Virus record (IMG/VR): IMGVR_UViG_3300009000_000009
Coordinates: 1-48,387 of that record
Length of the DNA: 48,387 bases
Strand: one strand, 5' to 3'
From: a virus
The position numbers and the translations under genes were made by a program. Under the pieces are notes generated by a model. The model saw only the letters and a program-made list of their open reading frames with translations. It did no database searches and was not told the origin of the DNA. Shown piece after piece: positions 21,071-29,719 of the stretch (its first letter is position 1; each line of letters starts with the position of its first letter).

Positions 21071-23084
21071 TAATTATTTAGATAATGCCTGGTTGAATAT
21101 AGGCGATATTGACAAGATTAAGATAGATAAAAACCTAATGATCAATAGGTCAGAAAAGGATATTGAAAATCCAGACCGCCACCTGATCAATATTATTAAG
21201 AATCCAGATAATTTTAGTATGACAGCTAAACTTTTAATGGATATTGAACTACACCCAATTCAAGCTGCTATATTACAAGAATTCTGGGATAGGCCGTTCC
21301 CTATGTTTATTGCTAGTCGTGGTTTTGGTAAATCTTTTTTATTAGCTTTGTATTGTACCTTAAAATGCATCTTTGTTCCTGGTAGCAAGATCGTTGTGGT
21401 TGGAGCTGCGTTTAGACAGAGTAAAGTTATATTTGAATATATGGAAACCATATGGAGAAAGTCAGCTATTATTCGTAGTATCTTTAATGGTAATGATGAT
21501 GGACCAAGGCGAGACGTTGATAGATGTACTATGAGATATGGAGATAGCTGGACCATAGCCATTCCTTTGGGTGATGGTAGTAAAATTAGAGGTTTAAGAG
21601 CTCATATTATTATTGCTGACGAATTTGCATCTATATCACCAGAGGTATATGAAACAGTTGTGTCTGGTTTCGCTGCGGTATCAGCAGATCCTATGGGTAA
21701 TGTCAAAGCAGAAGCTAAAAAAGAATTAATGAAAGATCTTGGGATATGGAATGAAGAAATGGAATCTTTACAATACCGTAAAAGCAATCAGGCAATTATA
21801 GCAGGAACGGCTGATTATAGCTTTAAGCATTTCGCTCAATATTGGGAGAGATATAGGGCTATTATTCATAGTAAAGGCAATGAAGAGCAGTTACAAAAAT
21901 TATTCCAGGGTGAGGTGCCACAAAATTTTAACTGGAAAGACTATAGCGTAGTTAGGATTCCATATGAATTGATACCAAAGGGTTTCATGGATGATAGGCA
22001 GGTAGCTAGGGCTAGGGCAACTATACATAGTGGTATATACAACATGGAATATGCTGCTTGCTTCACAAAAGACAGCAGTGGATTTTTTCGTAGAAGTCTA
22101 ATAGAAAGTTGTGTTACTAATAATAAAAATCCAATCATTATCAATAATGAACCTATTATATTTGATGCTAGAATTAAGGGGGATCCTGACAAAAAATATA
22201 TTTATGGCATTGACCCTGCTAGTGAGCAAGATAATTTTAGCATTGTGGTACTTGAATTACACCATAATCATACAAGGATAGTTTATTGCTGGACTACAAA
22301 TAGAACAAATTTTAAGAAACGACAAAGAACAGGTCTTGTAGATGAAAATGATTTTTATGGTTTTTGCGCTAGAAAGATTCGTGATTTAATGAAGGTTTTT
22401 CCTTGCGAAAGAATAGGTATAGATGCTCAGGGAGGTGGTATAGCTATCGAAGAGGCTTTGCACGATAGTAATAAATTAAAAGAGCATGAATTACCCATCT
22501 GGCCTATTATAGATGATAAAAAGAGTAAAGATAGTGACGCTAAGCCAGGTTTACATATTTTGGAGCTGGTGCAATTCGCCAGATCTGACTGGACCAGTCA
22601 TGCCAATCATGGTCTTAGAAAAGATTTTGAAGATAAAGTTTTGTTATTTCCAGCTTTCGATAATTTAACTCTTGGATTAGCTATGGAAAAAGACTCCCAG
22701 AATGTATTAGAAACAGACCTAGAAAATGTATATGACACTCTTGGTGAGTGTATTTTAGAAATTGAAGAATTGAAAAATGAGCTTACCACCATAGTAATGA
22801 GTCAAACAAGCAATAGTTCTGGATCAAGAGAGAAATGGGATACTCCAGATAACAAAGGAGCTGGAGCAAAAAGAGGTAAATTAAGAAAAGATAGATATAG
22901 CTCATTAATTATAGCTAATTCTATAGCCAGATCTATCAGTAGGGCTGATGCACCCATAGAATATGACGTTATAGGTGGTGTTGATGGTAGATATAAGAAT
23001 TCTACAGAGAGCCTATATAAAGGTCCTGCCTGGTTTACCAATGACGCAAATAACGATATATATGTTGGTATTTATAAAAAATAG
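21051..23084 (+). CDS. terL: Terminase large subunit, 677 residues
   Basis: The packaging motor ATPase and nuclease. Walker A is SRGFGKSF at residues 89-96, Walker B is IIIADE near 186-191, and a coupling-like motif follows. The RNase-H-like nuclease is marked by YGIDPASEQD near 384-394 and IGIDAQGGG near 454-462. The protein cuts concatemeric DNA and pumps it through the portal. It overlaps the ERCC4 nuclease by 20 bases. An ATG at 21060 is a second possible start. Length is in the usual range for large terminases. Confidence 0.92.
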   Translation: MNYMVSNNYLDNAWLNIGDIDKIKIDKNLMINRSEKDIENPDRHLINIIKNPDNFSMTAKLLMDIELHPIQAAILQEFWDRPFPMFIASRGFGKSFLLALYCTLKCIFVPGSKIVVVGAAFRQSKVIFEYMETIWRKSAIIRSIFNGNDDGPRRDVDRCTMRYGDSWTIAIPLGDGSKIRGLRAHIIIADEFASISPEVYETVVSGFAAVSADPMGNVKAEAKKELMKDLGIWNEEMESLQYRKSNQAIIAGTADYSFKHFAQYWERYRAIIHSKGNEEQLQKLFQGEVPQNFNWKDYSVVRIPYELIPKGFMDDRQVARARATIHSGIYNMEYAACFTKDSSGFFRRSLIESCVTNNKNPIIINNEPIIFDARIKGDPDKKYIYGIDPASEQDNFSIVVLELHHNHTRIVYCWTTNRTNFKKRQRTGLVDENDFYGFCARKIRDLMKVFPCERIGIDAQGGGIAIEEALHDSNKLKEHELPIWPIIDDKKSKDSDAKPGLHILELVQFARSDWTSHANHGLRKDFEDKVLLFPAFDNLTLGLAMEKDSQNVLETDLENVYDTLGECILEIEELKNELTTIVMSQTSNSSGSREKWDTPDNKGAGAKRGKLRKDRYSSLIIANSIARSISRADAPIEYDVIGGVDGRYKNSTESLYKGPAWFTNDANNDIYVGIYKK

Positions 23085-23092
23085 TGTATAAT
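23081..23092 (+). promoter_or_regulatory. Candidate late promoter
   Basis: ATAGTGTATAAT overlaps the terL stop and lies about 50 bases before the portal gene. Confidence 0.5.
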
Positions 23093-23142
23093 AAACTAGT
23101 TAACCATAAACAATAGAACCGCAATAGAAATGCAATACCATT

Positions 23143-25332
23143 ATGTCAAATAAATATCCAAAAAGTAAAGCCATAGAAGATGCAGAGATAGAAAAAGAAG
23201 AGGCTTATGTTACATGGGGTGATGATTTAGCCTCTAAACAAAGCGCCTTGGAGCTTTCCTCAAAATCTTTAGCTGAATTTGAAGGTATTCATAGAACTAC
23301 AGGTTATGCTAGATATAATAGAGATTTTTCTAACTTATCAGAAAATACATCTAGCCGTCCAGGTCTAACTAGATCAGATTATGACTATTTTAGACCAAAT
23401 GAAGCTGTTCCCGTTAAGCTTAAAAATATTATCAAAACTGCTGATACAATATATCAGAGAGTGGGTTTGGTTAAGAATGTTATTGATCTTATGGGCGATT
23501 TCGGATCTCAAGGTATTAGACTTTCCCATAGAAATAAAAGAATAGAAAGATTTTATAGAAATTGGTTTAGGAAAATTAATGGTATAGATAGAAGCGAAAG
23601 ATTTCTTAATAATTTATACAGGGTAGGGAATGTTGTTATTAATAAACAAACAGCGAAAATTAGTCAAAAAATAGCTGATGAATTATATAGAGCTAATGCT
23701 AAAGCTGATATCGATCCTTCTTTAGATGAAATTAAAGTTGATAGAAAAGAAATACCATGGAGATATACATTTATCGATCCTTTTTATGTTGACATTTTAG
23801 GAGAGAGCTTATCATCTTTTGTTGGGAAAAAACAGTATGCTATTTCACTACCAGCTCAATTAAGAAAAACTATAAACAGTCCTAAAAATGATATAGAAAA
23901 ACAAATTGTAGATCAATTACCAGAGAGTATTTTATTTGCTGCAAAAAATAAAACACTTTATCCTTTAGATGCTGATAAAACTCTAGTTTTTCATTACAAA
24001 AAAGACGATTGGCAGAATTGGGCATATCCCATGATTTATGCTATTATGGATGATATCAATATTATCGAAAAACTTAAACTAGCTGACTTAGCTGCATTAG
24101 ACGGCGCTATTTCCAATATTCGAATTTTCAAACTCGGTAATCTAGAACATAAAATAGCTCCAACAAAAGCTGCTGCTGCTAAACTATCTAATATTTTACA
24201 AAATAATGTTGGTGGCGGTACAATGGATTTAATTTGGGGTCCAGATATTGAGTTATTAGAAAGTAAAACTAATGTACATCAATTTTTAGGAGAAGCTAAA
24301 TATACTCCACACTTAAATAGTGTTTATGCTGGTCTTGGTATACCTCCCACATTAACAGGCACTTACGGTGCTGCTGGTACTACTAATAATTTCATTAGTC
24401 TAAAAACATTAACACAAAGACTAGAATATGGTAGACAGGTATTAGTACAATTTTGGCAAAAAGAAATAGAAATGCTACAAAAAGCCATGGGCTTCAGATA
24501 TCCAGCTAAAATAGAATTTGATAGAATGGACCTAAGCAATGAAGAAGCAGAAAAAGCCCTATTAATACAACTAGCTGATAGGAATTTAGTGAGTGAAGAA
24601 TTGGTGCAAACAAGATTCGGTTTTGATGCTGATATGGAACAAAGTCGAATTAGTAGAGAAAGTAAAGAAAGAGCATCATCCAAGAGACCTACTAAATCAG
24701 GGCCATATCATGATGCTGAATTTATCAATAGCTTAAAAAAGATAGCATTACAATCAGGTATGGCTACACCTAGCGAGGTTGGTTTAGACTTATCCAAGAA
24801 GAAACGTGGCGAAAAAAATCTTTACGAACTCAAAAACGATACAGAAAAGAAAAACACAACGAAGTTGGTTAAAGATTCGCCAGAATCTTTACCTGGCGTT
24901 CCTGGCGAAGGCCGCCCACAAATGTCAAAAGACACCAAGAAAAGAAAGACCAAAGATTTTAAACCTAGAACCGGGGCAACATTAGACATATGGGCGCAGG
25001 ACGCACAAGAAAGAATAGCCTGTATAATCAATCCTCTTATTCTAGAGTTTTACAATAAGAAAAATTTACGATCATTATCTAGTGATGAGTCCAAAAACTT
25101 AGAATTTATTAAAACACAAGCCCTTTTTTCTTTAAAACCTTTTGTAAAAATTGACCCTGATAAAATTTCTGCTAATATAAAAAGTATTTCTCAAACTACC
25201 AAAAGTTTAATATCGGGGTATGAATATTGGGTAAGGTCAATATCCAACAATTTACAAAGAACATTAACTACAGAAGAGCAAAAACTAGTTAAGTCAATTT
25301 ATTACTCATCTATTCATACGGAAGAAGAATAA
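23143..25332 (+). CDS. Portal protein, 729 residues
   Basis: Position immediately after TerL and sequence features identify the portal: ADTIYQRVGLVKNVIDLMG near the start, the FIDPFYVDILG segment, the DDINIIEKLKLADLAALDGA helix, and GLGIPPTLTGTYGAAGTTNN before the LKTLTQRLEYGRQVLVQFWQ helix of the wing/stem. The C-terminal 150 residues (from about residue 580) are a Lys-rich linker and an extra helical domain, longer than many portals. It forms the dodecameric DNA channel and head-tail joint. Confidence 0.85.
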   Translation: MSNKYPKSKAIEDAEIEKEEAYVTWGDDLASKQSALELSSKSLAEFEGIHRTTGYARYNRDFSNLSENTSSRPGLTRSDYDYFRPNEAVPVKLKNIIKTADTIYQRVGLVKNVIDLMGDFGSQGIRLSHRNKRIERFYRNWFRKINGIDRSERFLNNLYRVGNVVINKQTAKISQKIADELYRANAKADIDPSLDEIKVDRKEIPWRYTFIDPFYVDILGESLSSFVGKKQYAISLPAQLRKTINSPKNDIEKQIVDQLPESILFAAKNKTLYPLDADKTLVFHYKKDDWQNWAYPMIYAIMDDINIIEKLKLADLAALDGAISNIRIFKLGNLEHKIAPTKAAAAKLSNILQNNVGGGTMDLIWGPDIELLESKTNVHQFLGEAKYTPHLNSVYAGLGIPPTLTGTYGAAGTTNNFISLKTLTQRLEYGRQVLVQFWQKEIEMLQKAMGFRYPAKIEFDRMDLSNEEAEKALLIQLADRNLVSEELVQTRFGFDADMEQSRISRESKERASSKRPTKSGPYHDAEFINSLKKIALQSGMATPSEVGLDLSKKKRGEKNLYELKNDTEKKNTTKLVKDSPESLPGVPGEGRPQMSKDTKKRKTKDFKPRTGATLDIWAQDAQERIACIINPLILEFYNKKNLRSLSSDESKNLEFIKTQALFSLKPFVKIDPDKISANIKSISQTTKSLISGYEYWVRSISNNLQRTLTTEEQKLVKSIYYSSIHTEEE

Positions 25333-25333
25333 T

Positions 25334-27019
25334 ATGCATATTTATCAACAAGAATGGGATGACGGTGTTGCTGAACAGGTAATAGCCAACGCTTCTATTG
25401 CATACCTCGCACAAATTCAACCAACAACAAAACAAACAACTGACTTAGTTAAGGCTAGTGTTAATTATCAATTAATTACGGATCCTGATAGTCAGTCATT
25501 AGCATCCGTTACCGACGAAGATCTGTATTATGTTCAATCTATCTTAGTGAGTTCATCATGGAATAGAAATGATGATATTTTTGATAAAGTAGAAGTATGG
25601 AAAGCTAAAAATACTCCGGAAGATAAGCCCACTAATTTAGAGCATGACGAGGACCAAATTGTTGGACATATTGTTTCTAACTGGCCCATAGATGTTGATG
25701 GTCAGAAAATTCCAGATAATATTGATATGGAACAGCTTCCTGATAAATTCCATATTGTTACCGGTTCTGTTATTTATAGAAATTTTTCTAATCCTGAATT
25801 GAGAGAAAGAGCAGAGTCTTTAATTCAGGAAATCGAGGCTGGTAAAAAGTTTGTTAGCATGGAATGTTATTTTAATAATTTTGATTATGGTTTACTAAAT
25901 CAAGAAACTGGAGAATATAAAGTATTAGCTAGAAATAATAATACTAGTTATTTAACTAAATTTTTAAGATCATATGGTGGTGTTGGAGAATATGATAATC
26001 ATAAAATTGGCAGAGTATTGCGCAATATAAGTTTTTCAGGAAAGGGTTTTGTGAACAAACCAGCTAATCCAGAAAGTATTATTTTTGATAAACAAAGTGC
26101 TGATGAAATTTTTACTAAAAAAGACGATAACCTTTTAGCCAATAATAGTGTATTTAATATCCAAGCGTCCTTTAACCCGGAGAATGATAATATGAGTCTA
26201 GAAAAAGATGTAAAAGAACTAGCAGAAAAAGTCGAAGCTATGACCGGCTGTGGCGAAGTTCTTAAAGAGGCTTATAGTCGCGTAAGCGAACTAGAGGCTA
26301 AAGTCATGCAACTAGAAGCTACCATGAAAGATAAAGAAGAAGATATGGCAAGAATGTCAGATCAGGCTTCTTCTCTTAATGAAGCTGTAGCTGAGAAAGA
26401 TAAACTCTTAGAAGAATACAAGAAAAAAATGGAATATGATGTAGCACAATTAGATGAAGTTAAAGCCAACGAGCTTAAAGAACTTACTAGTGCTCATGAA
26501 GAAGCTCTCAAGACAAGAGAATGTGATCTTGAGACATTGAAAAGCGAACTTGCTGCTGCTAATGAGGCTATTGAAGCTTATAAAGCAAAAGAAGCTGAAC
26601 TTGCTAGGCAGGCAAAAATTGTTAGTAGGGTCTCTGAACTTGTCGAATCTGGTGTTGCTCACGATGTAGCAGAAGCTACAGTGAACAAATTTGAAGATCT
26701 AGACGATGAGGCTTTCGCTACTATCAAGTCTTTGGTTAGTTCTAATGTTCCTGAGTGGGCTCAAACTAAATCAGAAGAAGTTGCTTCGGAAGAAGTTGCA
26801 GAAGCTGAAGAGGTTGCAGATTCTACTGAGACTGAAGAACAAGAAGGTGAACTAGAAGATTCAGTTGCTGAGGAAGTTTTAGAAACCGCAGAAGCTGAAG
26901 AATCTGTTGATCTTAGTGTTGGTAGTGATGAAGATTCAGAGATCGATCACACTAGAGCATCATTAGTAGATTTTGTTTATTCTAGATTAGGCAAACAACA
27001 ATCCAATAAAGGAGAATGA
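25334..27019 (+). CDS. Prohead protease fused to scaffold, 561 residues
   Basis: Residues 60-270 resemble a prohead serine protease: SILVSSSWNRNDDIFDK, the His of NLEHDEDQIVGHI (His104) and the Ser of KKFVSMECYF (Ser175). Residues about 287-430 are a charged coiled coil (VKELAEKVEAM, KDKEEDMARMSDQ), and the end is Glu/Ala-rich (EEVAEAEEVADSTETEEQEG), both typical of capsid scaffolds. The protease would remove the scaffold during head maturation. It starts one base after the portal stop. An internal start at 26192 probably yields free scaffold. Confidence 0.8.
   Translation: MHIYQQEWDDGVAEQVIANASIAYLAQIQPTTKQTTDLVKASVNYQLITDPDSQSLASVTDEDLYYVQSILVSSSWNRNDDIFDKVEVWKAKNTPEDKPTNLEHDEDQIVGHIVSNWPIDVDGQKIPDNIDMEQLPDKFHIVTGSVIYRNFSNPELRERAESLIQEIEAGKKFVSMECYFNNFDYGLLNQETGEYKVLARNNNTSYLTKFLRSYGGVGEYDNHKIGRVLRNISFSGKGFVNKPANPESIIFDKQSADEIFTKKDDNLLANNSVFNIQASFNPENDNMSLEKDVKELAEKVEAMTGCGEVLKEAYSRVSELEAKVMQLEATMKDKEEDMARMSDQASSLNEAVAEKDKLLEEYKKKMEYDVAQLDEVKANELKELTSAHEEALKTRECDLETLKSELAAANEAIEAYKAKEAELARQAKIVSRVSELVESGVAHDVAEATVNKFEDLDDEAFATIKSLVSSNVPEWAQTKSEEVASEEVAEAEEVADSTETEEQEGELEDSVAEEVLETAEAEESVDLSVGSDEDSEIDHTRASLVDFVYSRLGKQQSNKGE
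26192..27019 (+). CDS. Nested scaffold protein from internal start, 275 residues
   Basis: An in-frame ATG (MSLEKDVKELAEKVEAMTG) lies 8 bases after CCGGAGA, the best ribosome-binding site within the protease gene. It falls exactly at the junction between the protease domain and coiled coil. Phage lambda makes its scaffold Nu3 from the protease gene C in the same manner, so separate synthesis of scaffold is likely. The evidence is the ribosome site and domain boundary; no protein data. Confidence 0.65.
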   Translation: MSLEKDVKELAEKVEAMTGCGEVLKEAYSRVSELEAKVMQLEATMKDKEEDMARMSDQASSLNEAVAEKDKLLEEYKKKMEYDVAQLDEVKANELKELTSAHEEALKTRECDLETLKSELAAANEAIEAYKAKEAELARQAKIVSRVSELVESGVAHDVAEATVNKFEDLDDEAFATIKSLVSSNVPEWAQTKSEEVASEEVAEAEEVADSTETEEQEGELEDSVAEEVLETAEAEESVDLSVGSDEDSEIDHTRASLVDFVYSRLGKQQSNKGE

Positions 27020-27022
27020 AAA

Positions 27023-27484
27023 ATGGCTTTAAAACCAGATCGTGTTGAAAGTTTTACCGATGTATCTTTCTTTATGAACACAACCGGCGATCGCGGCGGT
27101 GTGGTTGTATACAACGGTGCAGGTGGTGTTGGTTCATCTATGGATGATGCTGATGCCGTAGTTATCTATCCAACTGGCAGTCCAGCTGGCACTGCTCCAG
27201 CAGGTGTTTTACTTAATGATGTTGTTAATCTTGATCTTACAAGACAACATATTAATTATCATAAAGATGAAGTTCAGGCTGGCGGCAAAGTGGCTCTTCT
27301 TCGTAGGGGTCAAGTTACTACCAACAGTCTAGCTTCTGGTCAAAGTCCAGTTGCTGGAGACGCTGCTTATTATGATGGTGCTGGTGATTTCACCACAGTA
27401 TCAACAAACAGTGTTAAAGTTGGTACATTCTTAAGTGGCAAAGATGCCGACGGCTACGTTAAAGTAGATATTAACATTACCTGA
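27023..27484 (+). CDS. Capsid decoration or head protein, 153 residues
   Basis: A Gly/Ala/Val-rich beta protein (DRGGVVVYNGAGGVGSSMDD; APAGVLLNDVVNLDLTRQHI; GDAAYYDGAGDFTT). Small beta-rich proteins between scaffold and capsid genes commonly decorate the capsid surface and resemble the lambda D or DUF2190 group. GGAG precedes the start by about 7 bases and the capsid gene follows after 23 bases. Exact family is uncertain. Confidence 0.7.
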   Translation: MALKPDRVESFTDVSFFMNTTGDRGGVVVYNGAGGVGSSMDDADAVVIYPTGSPAGTAPAGVLLNDVVNLDLTRQHINYHKDEVQAGGKVALLRRGQVTTNSLASGQSPVAGDAAYYDGAGDFTTVSTNSVKVGTFLSGKDADGYVKVDINIT

Positions 27485-27507
27485 GTTTAAAAAGGAGATA
27501 TATAAAC

Positions 27508-28509
27508 ATGGCTAATAAATTTGAACCATCCGCTGAGCTTACTGATCTCTTAGTTAGATCAGGTTCTGCTGAAAAAGAGCAGTCTTTGGCTGCTAGTAGA
27601 GAGTTTGCAAAAGCTCTTGAGCTTCCATTGCGTCAAGCTATTCTTAGTGGAGATATTCTTGATGGCATCTTTGAACCAATTCAATTGGCTCCTGGTGCTA
27701 CTCCAGAATTTCCATTAGACTTCTTGGCTCCTGGAACAGAAGCTGATTTTGTTGCTTATACTTTACCTAATCATGGTTATGTACCAGAAAGACATGTCGA
27801 AGGCGATTATGTCATGGTTCCTACCTATGATATTGGTGCAAGTATCGACTATCTTCTAAAGTATGCTCGTGACGCCCGTTGGGATGTCGTTGGTCGTGCT
27901 ATGGAAGTTCTCGAAGCACAATTCGTCAAGAAGATGAATGATGACGGTTGGCACACCTTGCTTGCTGCTGGTGTAGACCGTAATATTGTTGTTTATGATA
28001 GTGACGCTGATGCTGGTCAGTTTACTAAGAGACTTGTTTCTCTTATGAAGACCGTTATGCGTCGTAATGGTGGCGGTAACTCTGCTAGTAATAACAGAGG
28101 TATCCTTACCGATCTTTATGTCTCACCAGAGGCTATGGAAGATATCAGAAACTGGGGCGTTGATCAGGTCGATGAGATTACTCGTCGTGAGATCTATACC
28201 GCTGCTGACGGTAATGTTAATCGCGTGTTTGGTGTAAACCTTCATGACGTTGATGAGCTTGGCGAAGGCCAAGAATATCAAGAGTTCTATGATAATGTTC
28301 TTTCTGGCACTATTGATGCTGGCGACAGCGAAATTGTTGTTGGTCTTGACCTTAGAAAGAGAGATTCATTTATCATGCCAGTTCGTCAAGAAGTTCAAAT
28401 CTTTGAAGATGATACCCTTCATCGTCAAAAGAGAGCTGGCTTCTATGGATGGGCTGAGCAGGGTTTTGCTGTTCTAGATAACAGAAGAGTGCTTCTTGGC
28501 TCTCTTTAA
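27508..28509 (+). CDS. Major capsid protein, HK97 fold, 333 residues
   Basis: Position after protease, scaffold and decoration genes, a strong AAGGAGATATATAAAC leader and high use of frequent codons mark the main capsid gene. The sequence has an N-terminal helical arm (residues 1-55), the VPTYDIGASIDYLLKYARDA segment, a long spine helix (GRAMEVLEAQFVKKMNDDGW) and LYVSPEAMEDIRNWG of the A domain, consistent with the HK97 fold. A terminator follows. It forms the icosahedral shell. Confidence 0.88.
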   Translation: MANKFEPSAELTDLLVRSGSAEKEQSLAASREFAKALELPLRQAILSGDILDGIFEPIQLAPGATPEFPLDFLAPGTEADFVAYTLPNHGYVPERHVEGDYVMVPTYDIGASIDYLLKYARDARWDVVGRAMEVLEAQFVKKMNDDGWHTLLAAGVDRNIVVYDSDADAGQFTKRLVSLMKTVMRRNGGGNSASNNRGILTDLYVSPEAMEDIRNWGVDQVDEITRREIYTAADGNVNRVFGVNLHDVDELGEGQEYQEFYDNVLSGTIDAGDSEIVVGLDLRKRDSFIMPVRQEVQIFEDDTLHRQKRAGFYGWAEQGFAVLDNRRVLLGSL

Positions 28510-28537
28510 TCTTTAAGCTTTGCTTATGATATCGAAG

Positions 28538-28572
28538 TAGCCGGCTCCACAAAGGGTCGGCTATTTCTTTTT
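28538..28572 (+). terminator. Intrinsic terminator after the capsid gene
   Basis: TAGCCGGCT stem, short loop, GGTCGGCTA stem and TTTCTTTTT. It limits transcription past the capsid gene. Confidence 0.85.
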
Positions 28573-28597
28573 CACACCAGAAAGGTATAAGGATAAT

Positions 28598-29191
28598 ATG
28601 GCTGCCGGTAAATATGATTTCTCTATAGAGCAAGGTAGTTCTTTCAGGATTGATTTTATATATAAAGACTCTGATAAACAACCTGTTAATCTTACAAATT
28701 GGTGTGCTCAATTGATATGGAAAACAGAAAGATATGAAGCTAAGGTTATTTCTGCTGTCAATAGTTCAGATACTATTCAAGTTTCCGATCCCTCTTTGCT
28801 TGTTGATAACGGAATGATAACAGGACATAATATACCGATTAATACATATATCATTGAATTTAGTGGTTCTATAGCCAAACTTTCTAATAATGTTACACTA
28901 TCGGCTGGTAGCACCATCTATTTTGAGCCTGTTACATATCAGTATAAGTCCAGTAATACAGATTATACGAAATATACTTTTAGCGTGAATTCTAGTGGCA
29001 GGATTTCTTTAATAATACCAGCCAATGTTACAGATACTTTTGGATTTAATAAAGCTAAATATGATTTGGACCTAGAGTCTCCGAACGATTGGTCTGACGG
29101 TGGAGATAAACATATTTCTAGAATATTATATGGCAATATAAATATTGTAAAAAGATATAGCTCTAGTGACACCCAGAGCGTGTGCTCATAG
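28598..29191 (+). CDS. Structural protein near fibre genes, 197 residues
   Basis: The start KYDFSIEQGSSFRIDFIYKD, followed by PVNLTNWCAQLIW, and the end RILYGNINIVKRYS match a family common in marine phages, in which YDFxIEQG and LTxxxAxxxIR are constant. Members are virion proteins often adjacent to fibre genes, with an N-terminal beta-sandwich like receptor-binding adaptors. AAAGG precedes the start. Precise location in the virion is unknown. Confidence 0.65.
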   Translation: MAAGKYDFSIEQGSSFRIDFIYKDSDKQPVNLTNWCAQLIWKTERYEAKVISAVNSSDTIQVSDPSLLVDNGMITGHNIPINTYIIEFSGSIAKLSNNVTLSAGSTIYFEPVTYQYKSSNTDYTKYTFSVNSSGRISLIIPANVTDTFGFNKAKYDLDLESPNDWSDGGDKHISRILYGNINIVKRYSSSDTQSVCS

Positions 29192-29212
29192 ATATATAGG
29201 AATTCTTAATTC

Positions 29213-29677
29213 ATGTCTACTTATTACTTAGAAGTCGCTATTAATCAAAACACTAATATTATAGAAGTAAATCCCGAAGGCAACCCTTCCGTAGAAGTAA
29301 AGCTTGAAAATAATTTACACAACATAGATGTTGTGGATGAAACTATAGCTATTACCAATACTAATAAACCACTCGGATCTGTACCATACTCTGAAACATC
29401 ACAAGTTGCTGGAGATTATGAAGTTAGTGTGTTTGAGGATGTAGTTGTGATTATCGATAGCGAAGTAGGTACATTATCTAATACAATTAACGTTACACTA
29501 CATACAGCTTTTGATAATCTTGGCAAAATTATTAGAATTAAAAATCGCACTACAAAAACTGTAAACATTAAAACAAAAAATAATGAAACTATTGATGATC
29601 TAAGCTCTTATGATTTATTTTATAAAAATGAATCTATAACATTATTATCTGACGGCAATAATTGGTGTATAATTTAA
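29213..29677 (+). CDS. Fibre-associated protein, 154 residues
   Basis: The C-terminal 60 residues (GKIIRIKNRTTKTVNIKTKN, then LFYKNESITLLSDGNNWCII) match the end of the TGNV-repeat protein (LYYENESVSMVFYNNVWYVI). This module recurs at the end of many phage fibre proteins. The N-terminus (MSTYYLEVAINQNTNIIEVN) is beta-like. It is probably a short fibre or fibre-capping subunit. A late-promoter-like sequence overlaps its last codons. Confidence 0.65.
   Translation: MSTYYLEVAINQNTNIIEVNPEGNPSVEVKLENNLHNIDVVDETIAITNTNKPLGSVPYSETSQVAGDYEVSVFEDVVVIIDSEVGTLSNTINVTLHTAFDNLGKIIRIKNRTTKTVNIKTKNNETIDDLSSYDLFYKNESITLLSDGNNWCII
29662..29673 (+). promoter_or_regulatory. Candidate late promoter
   Basis: TTGGTGTATAAT before the TGNV-repeat gene. 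It also encodes the end of the previous protein (NWCII), so the match could be accidental. Confidence 0.4.
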
Positions 29678-29719
29678 TGGTTTTGGTTATTTTTTACACA
29701 GCAAAATGGAGAATTTTAT

